Positions 49,849 through 59,351 of a stretch of DNA of 64,000 nt are shown here, piece by piece. The position numbers and the translations under genes are program-made. This DNA is from Actinospica sp035493475. GTDB taxonomy: Bacteria > Actinomycetota > Actinomycetes > Streptomycetales > Catenulisporaceae. The stretch lies in contig DATJIF010000212.1 in NCBI GenBank assembly GCA_035493475.1, positions 1 to 64,000 of the forward strand. Reading direction: 5' to 3'. The notes beneath the pieces are model-generated. The model worked only from the letters and a program-made list of their open reading frames with translations. It made no database searches and was not told the DNA's origin. Numbering within the stretch: the stretch's first letter is position 1; every line of letters begins with the position of its first letter.

Positions 49849-49883
49849 AGTGTGGCCGAGGTAATTTCTCTTGTCAAGAAACA
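49849..49883 (-). promoter_or_regulatory. Promoter with ROK-type operator for the GH27-like gene
   Basis: On the minus strand TTGACA (49872-49877), 17 bp and CACACT (49849-49854) form a promoter. The palindrome TCTTGTCAAGA (49869-49879) covers the -35. The wider minus-strand site GTTTCTTGACAAGAGAAAT closely matches that before the second ROK gene (shared TTTCTTGAC and GAAA). Confidence 0.68.
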
Positions 49884-50011
49884 AAATCCGCGCCGACGTG
49901 GGCGGGCTGCTCGTACCGTATCCGGAACAGGGCCGCACGCCAGGTCAGCGCGCCCTATCATGACCCGGGAAAGTATGTCGTGGACACGTGCGGACAGGTG
50001 GAGAGCGCGAG

Positions 50012-51220
50012 ATGACGGCCGGTGGCGAGCGGATCACGATCGGGTTCTCCGAGCAGCCCCGGCCGCGCGCCGTGGACCGCGGCGCCGACAACACCCGCGG
50101 CCGGCTGTTCGCGGAGATCCTGACCTCGGGCCCGCTCTCCCGCACCCAACTGGCACAGCGCAGCGGACTCTCCCAGTCCACCGTCACCAAGGTCGTCAAC
50201 CCGCTGATCGACGCCGGTTTCGTAGCGGAGACCGGCGAACAGTCCACCGGCATAGGCCGCCCTCAGCGCCTGCTGGCGGTCGCCGCCGACCGACGTGCCG
50301 CGATCGGCGTGAAGATCGGCCCCAACGCGGTGACCGGCGTACTCACCGACCTGCGCGCCCAGGTGATCGGCCAGCGCACAAGGCCCCTGACCGCAGGCCA
50401 CGACCCGTCCGCCGCCCTCTCCGCCGCGGCAGCCGTCGTCTGGGACCTCCTGGCCGGCCATGTAGGCGCCCGAGAAAAACTGATCGGCGTAGGAGTAGGC
50501 CTAGGCGGTCACGTGTCGGCAGCCGAGGGACGCGTCGTACGATCCGGCGTCCTCGGCTGGAACGACGTAGAAGTAAGCGCCCCACTAGCCGCGGCGACAG
50601 GCGTAGCCACCGTCATCGGCAACGACGTAGACACCCTCGCCGTAGCCGAACGCTGGTTCGGCGCAGGCCGCGACGTGGACGGATTCGCCTTGGTCACAGT
50701 GGGCCCAGGCGTAGGCTGCGGCCTGTTCCTAGGCGGCGAACTCGTCACCGGCGTAGGCGGCCTGGCCGGAGAACTAGGCCACATCCCCATGCTCGCCGAC
50801 GGCCCCAAGTGCACCTGCGGCAACCACGGCTGCCTGGAAACCCTAGCCTCCGACGACGCCGTCCTCAGACGCATCGCCGACGACGGCGGCCACTGCGCCA
50901 CCATCGAAGAAGCCGTAACCGCAGCACGTGACGGCGACCCCAGCGCCGTGGCAGCCTTCGAAGCCATGGGCACCGCCCTGGGCCGCGGCCTCGCCACCCT
51001 CTGCAACCTGGTCAACCCCGGCCGCATCGTCCTGGCCGGAGAACGCGCCGGAGCCTTCGACCTCTTCGGCCCCGCCTGCACCCAAGCCTGGCGCGCCCAA
51101 GCCTTCTCCACCGCCGCCACCGACTGCGAACTCATCGTCGACGTCACCGACGACTCCCTCTGGGCCCGAGGCGCCGCCTGCCTAGTAATCCGCGACGCCG
51201 TGGGCATGCCCCAGCCCTGA
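50012..51220 (+). CDS. ROK family transcriptional regulator (first of three)
   Basis: A 402-residue sugar-responsive regulator. Residues about 20-85 form the winged helix (GPLSRTQLAQRSGLSQSTVT). The rest is a ROK sugar-kinase-like domain with VGVGLGGHVSAAEGRV, and the zinc site GELGHIPMLADGPKCTCGNH followed by GCLE. The ATP loop is degraded as in regulators (GVGLGGHV). ATG 50012 follows GGTGGAGAGCG. Lies between the GH27-like gene (divergent) and the ROK-ABC operon, so it probably controls one or both. Confidence 0.9.
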   Translation: MTAGGERITIGFSEQPRPRAVDRGADNTRGRLFAEILTSGPLSRTQLAQRSGLSQSTVTKVVNPLIDAGFVAETGEQSTGIGRPQRLLAVAADRRAAIGVKIGPNAVTGVLTDLRAQVIGQRTRPLTAGHDPSAALSAAAAVVWDLLAGHVGAREKLIGVGVGLGGHVSAAEGRVVRSGVLGWNDVEVSAPLAAATGVATVIGNDVDTLAVAERWFGAGRDVDGFALVTVGPGVGCGLFLGGELVTGVGGLAGELGHIPMLADGPKCTCGNHGCLETLASDDAVLRRIADDGGHCATIEEAVTAARDGDPSAVAAFEAMGTALGRGLATLCNLVNPGRIVLAGERAGAFDLFGPACTQAWRAQAFSTAATDCELIVDVTDDSLWARGAACLVIRDAVGMPQP

Positions 51221-51381
51221 CCCCTCGATACGGCGAGGCGCGCCCGTTGAACCGAACGACATTGGGTATGTAGTAGGCGATCGGCCCGGACGTAGCCGGC
51301 GGGGCGGCAAGATCGTCGACTGCTGAGTCCCGTCACCGTCCGGTCGCGCGGATGTCACGACTCCGACGTCGATGCCAATTT

Positions 51382-51416
51382 TTTTCTTGACTCACGAAAA
51401 TCAGTGGCGCCATACT
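51382..51416 (+). promoter_or_regulatory. Promoter with ROK-type operator for the ROK-ABC-GH13 operon
   Basis: TTGACT (51387-51392), 18 bp and CATACT (51411-51416) form a promoter. The palindrome TTTTCTTGACTCACGAAAA (51382-51400) has one mismatched pair and covers the -35, in the same position as the related site before the GH27-like gene. Shared control by one ROK protein is inferred. The remainder of 51221-51462 shows nothing else. Confidence 0.7.
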
Positions 51417-51462
51417 CCCTGACACGCAGTCGTTGTCGAGGCCTAGGGAGGGGGTTGCCATC

Positions 51463-52710
51463 ATGCGAGCGACGGAACTGCTCGGGGAGGCGACTCGGGC
51501 CGAGATCTTCGGGCAGGTGCTCACGGCCGGGCCGATCTCCCGGTCCGGGCTCGCGGCTCGGTTGGGGCTCTCTCCCTCCACGGTGACGCGGCTGCTACCG
51601 CCGCTGCTCGAAGCCGACTACATCCGTGAGGAGGCCGAGCCGGGGCCCGCAGCGGGACCTGGGCGACCTCAGCGGTTGTTGAGCGTCAATCTGGAGCGGC
51701 ATCTCGTGGTCGGCGTGAAGATAGCGCCGAACGTGGTGTCGGGCGTGGTCACCGACATGGGCGCGCGAGTGCTCGCGCGGGCGTCGCTCGACATCGACGG
51801 CTGCGCGCCGGAGATCGCTTTGAACGCGGCCGGGCGGCTCGTGCGGCGGCTGCTCGGTTCGGTCCCGCAGGGCACGGTGCGCACGCTCGGTGTCGGCGTC
51901 GGGCTCGGCGGACACGTGGACGCCGCGTCGGGGATCTGCCGGTATTCGGGGATCCTCGGTTGGCGCGACGTGGACGTGGCGTCGCCGCTCGCAGCCGCTA
52001 CCGGCCTTCCAGTGGTCGTCGGCAACGATGTCAATGCTCTGGTAGTTGCGCAGCGCTGGTTCGGCGCGGGCCGCGAATCGGACACGTTCGCCGTCGTCAC
52101 GATCGGCGCCGGGATCGGCTGCGGACTGCTGGTCGGCGGCGCGCTGTTCACCGGGTCGTCCGGGCTGGCAGCGGAGTTCGGCCACATCCCGATCGACCCG
52201 GCCGGGCCGGTCTGCACCTGCGGGCGGCGCGGCTGCCTGGAGGCGCTGGCCTGCTCGGAGTCGGTACTCGCACGACTGCGTCACGTGGGCATCGCACTGC
52301 CGGACATCGCAGCAGCGGCAGCCCTAGCCCGCACTGAACCCGCAGCGTTCGGGCCCGAGCCGTTTGAGCCCACAGCTTCGGATGTTCGGGCGGCGCGGGC
52401 TGCGTTCGCGGCGGCGGGGGATGCGTTGGGGCGGGGGCTGGCGACGCTGTGCAATCTGATCAATCCCGAGCTGGTGATTCTGGCCGGCGAGGGTGTGTCG
52501 GTGTACGACCTGCTGCGGCCGGCTGTGCACGACGCTCTGTCCCACCACGCTTTCTCCTCCGCCGCGGCCGACTGCACCGTCCTGGTCGATCCCGTGGACG
52601 ACGACATGTGGACGCGTGGCGCGGCCTGCCTGGTGCTCCGGGCTACCGTGCGCGCGCCGCTGCTGTCGAAGCACCACCCACCCGCAACACGACCCTCACT
52701 CGCGGCCTGA
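51463..52710 (+). CDS. ROK family transcriptional regulator (second of three)
   Basis: A 415-residue paralogue of the preceding regulator. Winged helix at the N-terminus (GPISRSGLAARLGLSPSTVT) and ROK domain with VGVGLGGHVDAASGI, GAGIGCGLLVGGAL and the zinc site GHIPIDPAGPVCTCGRRGCL. ATG 51463 follows GGGAGGGGG. It is 28 bp before the transporter lipoprotein gene and likely co-transcribed, so it probably senses the imported sugar and controls its own operon. Confidence 0.91.
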   Translation: MRATELLGEATRAEIFGQVLTAGPISRSGLAARLGLSPSTVTRLLPPLLEADYIREEAEPGPAAGPGRPQRLLSVNLERHLVVGVKIAPNVVSGVVTDMGARVLARASLDIDGCAPEIALNAAGRLVRRLLGSVPQGTVRTLGVGVGLGGHVDAASGICRYSGILGWRDVDVASPLAAATGLPVVVGNDVNALVVAQRWFGAGRESDTFAVVTIGAGIGCGLLVGGALFTGSSGLAAEFGHIPIDPAGPVCTCGRRGCLEALACSESVLARLRHVGIALPDIAAAAALARTEPAAFGPEPFEPTASDVRAARAAFAAAGDALGRGLATLCNLINPELVILAGEGVSVYDLLRPAVHDALSHHAFSSAAADCTVLVDPVDDDMWTRGAACLVLRATVRAPLLSKHHPPATRPSLAA

Positions 52711-52738
52711 GCCGCCTGAATCGCAAGGAAGCGATCTG

Positions 52739-54103
52739 ATGACAGCGTTGACGAGAACCGTGACGAACGTGACGAAGAACGCGACGAAGACCAGGCGCCG
52801 GACCGCGGCCACGGCAGTGACGGCCGCCGCCGTGCTCGCGCTCGGCACCGCGTGCTCCTCGTCCTCGGGCTCGACCACCGCCCCGGCGGCGACGGGCTCG
52901 GCGTCCGGCACGATCACCTGGTTCGCCAACCAGTTCGGCCCGACCTCGAGTGACGTGCGCAAGACCCTGATCGCCGACTTCGAGAAGCAGTACCCGAACA
53001 TCAAGGTGAACCTGGAGCAGGCGCCGAGCGACTCGGACACCTACCGCTCCACGCTGATCACCCAGATATCGGGCGGGTCGAGCAGCTTCGACGTCTACAA
53101 CGGCGACGTGGTGTGGCCCGCGCAGTTCGGCAAGCAGAGCCTCGCGCTGCCGCTGAACTCGTACTTCGACTCGTCGTACTGGAACACCTTCTCCAACGGC
53201 CTGGTCACGAGCCTGACGTACAAGGGCCAGACGTACGCGGTGCCGCTGTTCACCGACAACGCGTTCCTGTTCTACCGCAAGGACCTGCTCGCCAAGGCGC
53301 ACCTGCCGGTCCCGACCACCTGGGAGCAGCTGCAGTCGGAGGCCGCGACCCTGCAGAAGGACGGCCTGGTCAAGTACGGCTTCGCCGCGCAGTTCAGCTC
53401 GTACGAGGGCCTGACCTGTGACTTCACCGAGTTCGCGGCGGACGCGGGCGGCTCGACGGTCAGCTCGGACGGCACCAAGGCCACCATCGACTCGGCCGCC
53501 GACCAGAAGGCGCTGACCTACATGCGCGGCCTGATCACCTCGGGCGTGGCGCCGGCCGCGATCACCACCTTCCAGGAGCAGCAGTCCGAGACCCTGTTCA
53601 CCTCCGGCCAGACCGCGTTCCTGCGCAACTGGACGTACGCGTACGCGGACTCGAACACGCAGGGCACGTCGAAGGTGGCGGGCAACGTCGGCGTGACGAA
53701 CCTGCCGACGTTCGCCGGCCAGGCCGCCCCCGGCTACTCCGTGACCGGCGGCTGGAACCTGTACATCAACCCGCACAGCAAGAACCTCGCCGCGGACGTC
53801 GACTTCCTGAAGTGGATGACCGGGACGCAGGCGCAGACCATCATCGCCGAGCAGGGCGGCGAGATCCCGACCGTCGCGAGCGTGCTGCAGAACTCCGCGG
53901 TGCAGGCCACCAACCCGGCCTTCCCGATCGCGGCGAAGAACAAGCTGAACGCCCGTCCGTCGTTCGTGGCGCAGTACTCGCAGGTGAGCGCCGCGATCTA
54001 CAACAACGTGAACGCCGCGCTGTCCGGTTCGACGAGTCCGGCGGCCGCGCTGTCCTCGGCGAGCAGCCAGATCAACACGGCCCTGCAGAGCAACGGTCTG
54101 TGA
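52739..54103 (+). CDS. CUT1 ABC transporter substrate-binding lipoprotein
   Basis: A 454-residue extracytoplasmic oligosaccharide-binding protein. AAGGAAG precedes ATG 52739. The lipobox is LALGTAC with Cys at about residue 39. The mature domain matches family 1 solute-binding proteins: GTITWFANQFGPTSSDVRKT, FEKQYPNIKVNLEQAPSDSD, FDVYNGDVVWPAQFGKQ, LFTDNAFLFYRKDLLAKAHL and PTTWEQLQSEA. It delivers glucan oligosaccharides to the two permeases that follow 7 bp later. The exact ligand is not readable. Confidence 0.93.
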   Translation: MTALTRTVTNVTKNATKTRRRTAATAVTAAAVLALGTACSSSSGSTTAPAATGSASGTITWFANQFGPTSSDVRKTLIADFEKQYPNIKVNLEQAPSDSDTYRSTLITQISGGSSSFDVYNGDVVWPAQFGKQSLALPLNSYFDSSYWNTFSNGLVTSLTYKGQTYAVPLFTDNAFLFYRKDLLAKAHLPVPTTWEQLQSEAATLQKDGLVKYGFAAQFSSYEGLTCDFTEFAADAGGSTVSSDGTKATIDSAADQKALTYMRGLITSGVAPAAITTFQEQQSETLFTSGQTAFLRNWTYAYADSNTQGTSKVAGNVGVTNLPTFAGQAAPGYSVTGGWNLYINPHSKNLAADVDFLKWMTGTQAQTIIAEQGGEIPTVASVLQNSAVQATNPAFPIAAKNKLNARPSFVAQYSQVSAAIYNNVNAALSGSTSPAAALSSASSQINTALQSNGL

Positions 54104-54110
54104 TCCACCG

Positions 54111-55070
54111 ATGACCGTCGTCGATACTCGCGGAGACCGCGAGACGACCGGCGCGGTCGGCCCCGGCCGACCGCGCCGCGGGGGCCTGCGACGCTCGAAC
54201 GCCCGGCTCGGCTGGGCGTTCGCGTCGCCGGCGCTGCTGGTCGTCGCCGCGGTGATGATCTTCCCCATCGTCTTCTCGATCGTGATGTCCTTCAGCAACG
54301 TCAACGTGACCGGCAACGGTTTCCAGCTGAACGGCACGACCGGCAAGAACTACTCGATCCTGTTCGGCTCGGACCGCTACTGGCACGACCTCGAGTTCAC
54401 CGCGATATACACCGTCGTCACGGTGACCGCCGAGATGGTGCTCGGCACGCTGGTCGCGCTCGTGCTGGAACGGCTCACGGTCGGACGCGGCTGGCTGATG
54501 GCGCTGCTGCTGTTGCCGTGGGCGCTGATCACGGTCGTGTCGGCACAGCTGTGGGCGTATATCTACAACGGCGTCTACGGCGTGCTCAACGCGATCCTGG
54601 GCTCCGTCGGCGTGCACAACGTCAACGTGCTGGGCACGCCGATGCAGGCCTCGATCGCGATGGGCGTCGCCGACGTGTGGAAGACGACGCCGTTCGTCGC
54701 GATCATGGTGCTCGCCGGGCTCGTCATGCTGCCCAGCGAGGTCGTCGAGGCGGCCCGGGTGGACGGCGCGCGCGGCTGGACGATCTTCTGGAAGATCCGG
54801 CTTCCGCTGCTGCGCCCGGCGCTCGCGGTGGCCGTGATGTTCCGCATCCTGCAGGCCTTCGGCCTGTTCGACCTGCCGTACGTGCTGACCAACGGCGGGC
54901 CCGGCACCAGCACCGAGTCGCTCGCCGTGCTCGGCTACAAGGTGCTCTTCAACGACCTCGAATTCGGACCCGGCGCGGCCGTCGCCGCGAGCACCGCGAT
55001 CATCGTGCTCGTGGTCTGCCTTGTGTTCCTCAAGGTGTTCCGCACCCAGGTCGGCGAGCAGGAGGACTGA
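54111..55070 (+). CDS. CUT1 ABC transporter permease (MalF/UgpA-like)
   Basis: A 319-residue inner-membrane subunit. About six hydrophobic segments follow a basic N-terminus; the ATPase-coupling EAA loop is EVVEAARVDGARGWTIFWKI with LPLLRPAL. Typical MalF-family ending before FRTQVGEQED. It forms the channel with the next gene's product, two bases downstream. No ATPase is present in the operon, as in Streptomyces sugar systems that share MsiK. Confidence 0.93.
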   Translation: MTVVDTRGDRETTGAVGPGRPRRGGLRRSNARLGWAFASPALLVVAAVMIFPIVFSIVMSFSNVNVTGNGFQLNGTTGKNYSILFGSDRYWHDLEFTAIYTVVTVTAEMVLGTLVALVLERLTVGRGWLMALLLLPWALITVVSAQLWAYIYNGVYGVLNAILGSVGVHNVNVLGTPMQASIAMGVADVWKTTPFVAIMVLAGLVMLPSEVVEAARVDGARGWTIFWKIRLPLLRPALAVAVMFRILQAFGLFDLPYVLTNGGPGTSTESLAVLGYKVLFNDLEFGPGAAVAASTAIIVLVVCLVFLKVFRTQVGEQED

Positions 55071-55072
55071 CC

Positions 55073-55894
55073 ATGGCCAGACGCCGCAAGAACCTGGGCA
55101 CGAACATCGCCGCCATCGCCGTCGCGGCCTTCGTCGCGCTGCCGCTGTACTGGATGGTCGCCTCGGCCTTCAAGGGCCAGGCGGACATCACCTCGGCGGC
55201 CGCGGTCCCGCCGCATCCGACGACCGCCAACTTCAGCAACGCGTTCTCGAACTACGACTTCGGCACGTACCTGATGAACTCGGCGATCGTCGCCGTGGCC
55301 ACGACCGTGATCGTGCTCGCGCTCGGCACCTTCGCGGGCTACGCGCTGGCCCGGCTGCCGATGCGCGGCAAGACCTCGATCATGACCGCGCTGCTGATGA
55401 TCTCGCTGTTCCCGACGATCGCCGTCGTCGCGCCGCTCTACCTGCTGCTGCGCGACATCGGCTGGCTCAACAGCTACCAGGGCCTCGTCCTGTCGTACAC
55501 GGCGCTGATGCTGCCGTTCGCGATCTGGATCCTGCGCAACTTCTTCCTCGGCATCCCGAAGGCGATGGAGGAGAGCGCGCGGGTGGACGGTGCCGGGCCG
55601 ATCCGCACGGTGGTCACGGTGATCCTGCCGCAGGCGCTGCCGGGCGTCTTCACGGCGGGCGTCTTCACCTTCGTCGCCGCGTGGACCGAGTTCATCATCG
55701 CCCTGACCCTGAACAATTCCGACCACTACCGCACCATCGCCGTCGGCATCGCGCTGTTCGGCGGGCAGTTCACCACCCCGTACGGGACCATTTTCGCCGC
55801 CTCGGCGGTGGCGATGCTCCCGATCGCCGTGCTCGTCCTGGTCTTCCGCCGCGCCGTGGTCTCCGGACTCACCGCCGGCGCGGTCAAGGGCTGA
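55073..55894 (+). CDS. CUT1 ABC transporter permease (MalG/UgpE-like)
   Basis: A 273-residue inner-membrane subunit with six hydrophobic segments. GGAGG precedes ATG 55073. The EAA loop is EESARVDGAGPIRTVVTVIL with PQALPG. The PLYWMVASAFKGQADITSAA start is typical for MalG-type permeases. It pairs with the upstream MalF-like subunit. The GH13 gene begins 45 bp downstream. Confidence 0.94.
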   Translation: MARRRKNLGTNIAAIAVAAFVALPLYWMVASAFKGQADITSAAAVPPHPTTANFSNAFSNYDFGTYLMNSAIVAVATTVIVLALGTFAGYALARLPMRGKTSIMTALLMISLFPTIAVVAPLYLLLRDIGWLNSYQGLVLSYTALMLPFAIWILRNFFLGIPKAMEESARVDGAGPIRTVVTVILPQALPGVFTAGVFTFVAAWTEFIIALTLNNSDHYRTIAVGIALFGGQFTTPYGTIFAASAVAMLPIAVLVLVFRRAVVSGLTAGAVKG

Positions 55895-55939
55895 CGAGCC
55901 AGGCGAGCCGTCCCCACGTCGAAAGGTCCGACCGCACCC

Positions 55940-57613
55940 GTGTCCGCGCCCACCACCGCACCCGGCTGGCTCACCGACGCCGTCCTCTACCAGATCTACC
56001 CGCAGTCCTTCGCGGACTCCGACGGGGACGGCGTCGGCGACCTGCGCGGCATCGCCGAGCATCTCGACCACCTCGCGTGGCTCGGGGTCACCGCCGTCTG
56101 GCTCAACCCCTGCTTCGCCTCCCCGATGCGCGACGCCGGGTACGACGTGTCCGACTACCTCAGCATCGCCCCGCGCTACGGCTCGAACGACGATCTGGCC
56201 AAGCTCGTCGAGCAGGCGGCCGAGCGCGGGATCAAGGTTCTGCTCGACCTGGTCCCCGGCCACACCTCGGACCAGCACCCGTGGTTCCTCGCCTCCGCCG
56301 CCGATCCGGACGACCACCGGTACATCTGGACGGACGGCGGCGAGGCTGAAGGGTCCGGCGGCGCATCCGGCGGCACGTCAGCTGGCGGATCCGTCGGAGC
56401 GGGCGGCGCGGAGGGGCGGCTGCCTGCCGGGTTCGTGGCGTCGCCGGGATCACGGGGCGGCGGGTATCTGCCGAACTTCTTCGAGTTCCAGCCCGCGCTG
56501 AACTTCGGGTATGCGCGGCAGGATCCCGCGGAGCCGTGGCGGCAGCCGGTGGATGCGGAGGGGCCGCGGGCGAATCGGGCCGCGTTGCGCGAGATCATGA
56601 CGCACTGGCTCGGGCTCGGCGTGGCGGGCTTTCGGGTCGACATGGCTTCGTCGCTGGTCAAGGACGATCCCGGCTTCGTGGAGACCGGGAAGCTCTGGTC
56701 CGAACTGCGCGACTGGCTGGACCGGGAGCATCCGGGGGCCGCGCTGCTCTCGGAGTGGGGCGATCCGGCCGTGTCGGTGCCCGCGGGCTTCCACGCGGAT
56801 TTCTTCCTGCAGTTCGGCGGCGAGGGCTGGGGACTGCCGTACCGCTCGCTCTTCCAGACGGCGGACGGGACGGTGGACGCGGAGCACGCCGCGGAACCCT
56901 GCTACTTCGACGCGGCGGGCGAGGGCTCCGCGACGACGTTTCTTGCCGCCTACGCGCGCACGGTGGCGGCGATCGGCGAGCCCGGTCACGCCATTCTCCC
57001 CACCGCCAACCACGATTTCGCCCGCATGCACTGCGTGCCGCGTACCGCCGAGCAGCTCCCGGCGGCGTTCGCGTTCCAGCTGACCTTCCCGACCGTGCCC
57101 GCGATCTACTACGGGGACGAAATCGGCATGCGCTACGTGCCGGACCTGCCGGAGAAGGAGGGCAGCGTCCTCGGCCCGCACTACAATCGCGCCGGTTCGC
57201 GCACGCCGATGCAGTGGAGTCCGGGTGCGAACGCCGGTTTCTCGTCCGGTCCCGCCGACCGGCTGTACCTCCCCGTCGACACCGAGCCCGGCGCCCCCGA
57301 CGTCGCCACGCAGCGTGCCGACGAGAACTCGCTCCTGCACGTCGTCAGAGACCTGATCACGCTGCGCCGCGAGAACCCCGAACTCGGCCCGACCGGCTCT
57401 CTCGAGGTCCTGCACGACGGCTACCCGCTCGCCTACATCCGCGGCGGACGGTTCCTCGTCGTCGTCAATCCGTCGGGCAGGCGGGTCGAGCTCGCCATCG
57501 ACGGAAGATGGGATCCGGCCGCGGCGACACCGTGCGTGCGCGGCCGAGGAGTGGAGATCAGCGGCACGTCCGTCACCGCCGACCCCTTCGCATTCGGCGT
57601 CTTCCGGTTCTAG
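55940..57613 (+). CDS. Cytoplasmic GH13 alpha-glucosidase-type enzyme
   Basis: A 557-residue enzyme without signal peptide. The N-terminus YQIYPQSFADSDGDGVGDLR and the barrel motifs place it in the oligo-1,6-/alpha-glucosidase group of GH13: region I DLVPGHTSDQHPWF, region II GFRVDMASSL with nucleophile Asp, region III ALLSEWGDP with acid/base Glu, region IV TANHDFARM. Region I has VPGH where VNH is usual. A Gly/Ser-rich insert of about 30 residues follows region I. The residue after the nucleophile is Met, not the Val common in 1,6-specific enzymes, so linkage preference is open. It probably hydrolyses imported oligosaccharides to glucose. Confidence 0.91.
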   Translation: MSAPTTAPGWLTDAVLYQIYPQSFADSDGDGVGDLRGIAEHLDHLAWLGVTAVWLNPCFASPMRDAGYDVSDYLSIAPRYGSNDDLAKLVEQAAERGIKVLLDLVPGHTSDQHPWFLASAADPDDHRYIWTDGGEAEGSGGASGGTSAGGSVGAGGAEGRLPAGFVASPGSRGGGYLPNFFEFQPALNFGYARQDPAEPWRQPVDAEGPRANRAALREIMTHWLGLGVAGFRVDMASSLVKDDPGFVETGKLWSELRDWLDREHPGAALLSEWGDPAVSVPAGFHADFFLQFGGEGWGLPYRSLFQTADGTVDAEHAAEPCYFDAAGEGSATTFLAAYARTVAAIGEPGHAILPTANHDFARMHCVPRTAEQLPAAFAFQLTFPTVPAIYYGDEIGMRYVPDLPEKEGSVLGPHYNRAGSRTPMQWSPGANAGFSSGPADRLYLPVDTEPGAPDVATQRADENSLLHVVRDLITLRRENPELGPTGSLEVLHDGYPLAYIRGGRFLVVVNPSGRRVELAIDGRWDPAAATPCVRGRGVEISGTSVTADPFAFGVFRF

Positions 57614-57641
57614 GTTGTAACGGTCCACCACCCCGGGGGAG

Positions 57642-58249
<608 letters not shown>

Positions 58250-58253
<4 letters not shown>

Positions 58254-59215
58254 GCCGCGTTCACCGGCTTATCTGCCGGCTTGATCAGCGGCACGTCACG
58301 CGAGATCTCACGGAAGCCGAGGCCGTAGTACAAACCGCGCGCCGCAGGTTGTCCCGGCGAGCCCACGCATACGACCGTCGCGTGTTCGGCGCCCGCCGCG
58401 CGTGCCAGGTGCATGCCGTGCAGCATCATCGCTCGCGCCAGGCCGAGGCGCCGGTAGTTCGGATGCGTGCCGACCGGCTCGAACTCGATGGACTTATTCA
58501 CCGCGTCGAACCACATGATCGCCGAGCACGCCATGGTCCCGTCCGGCGCCTCCACCAAAACGTGCAGATCCCCGCGATACGCCGTCGTCCCGCGCACACC
58601 CTCGTAACTCTCGGCCGTGTACGGCGACGGTGTCCACGCATCCAGGTGCGCACGCACCGCAGCTTCCGGAGCGGCCTCGTCAGCGGTACGGAAGCGGAAC
58701 CCGGCGGGCAGCACCGGCTGCTCGATCTCCGCGAGGTCACGCTGGTTGAGCTGGGTCCAGTCGCCGTCGTCGGCGAGCAACTTCGCGTCGGGCTCGTATC
58801 CGTGCGCCGCCCACCGCGCGAGCGCGTACTCCTCAGCGTCCGTCGGCGAGAGGGTGCGCTCAAGCCCGGCTGCCACGTCTTCGTGCCAGGCGATCACCTC
58901 GTCGACCAGCTCGACGTGGTCGGGATGCACTTGGTAGCTGAGCGAGGTCCCGGCGACGACCTTGACCGACCCGTCGTTGCGCCGGACCGTGCGCGGCATA
59001 AAAACCCATCCCCACGCCACGAGCTCGCCGCCGGAGAACCACAGGCGCCGCGGCCACGTGTCGCCGTACGCCGCGTGCCCCTTCCCCCAGACCCAGGCGA
59101 GTTCCCCGTACGAGGCCCCGGAGCTGATCAGATCCGGCCGGACGGCCGTCACGCGCTGCGCCAAGCCCTGCATGAGCTCCACGTCCGCCGCGCTCAATAG
59201 CTCGAAGTCGGTCAC
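58250..59215 (-). CDS. GNAT acetyltransferase with extra N-terminal domain
   Basis: A 321-residue protein in the two-GNAT-fold style. Start GTG 59215. Residues about 1-150 resemble a degenerate acetyltransferase fold (YGELAWVWGKGHAAYGDTWP). The C-terminal half is a true GNAT: FEPVGTHPNYRRLGLARAMM, with the acetyl-CoA loop, and CVGSPGQPAARGLYYGLGFR. Coupled to the kinase gene by a four-base overlap. Substrate unknown. The longer reading to 59962 crosses the opposite-strand gene and is not supported. Confidence 0.88.
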
Positions 59216-59351
59216 GTCTCGCCACTGTGCCAGCCCGCCGCCGCACCGTCGATCCGTTTTCCGCACGACGCGGCAGGGCGAGGCGGCAGGCGAGGCGGGG
59301 CGAGGCGGCGGCACGACGCGGCACGCCGTGTTGCGGCATGGCGCGGCTAGC

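Noticed and set aside
45959..49849. A 1296-codon open frame on the plus strand opposite the oxidoreductase, TetR and GH27-like genes
   Set aside because: It is Arg/Val/Asp-rich shadow coding with no domain signatures and spans three well supported genes on the other strand; long antisense frames are normal at this GC content.
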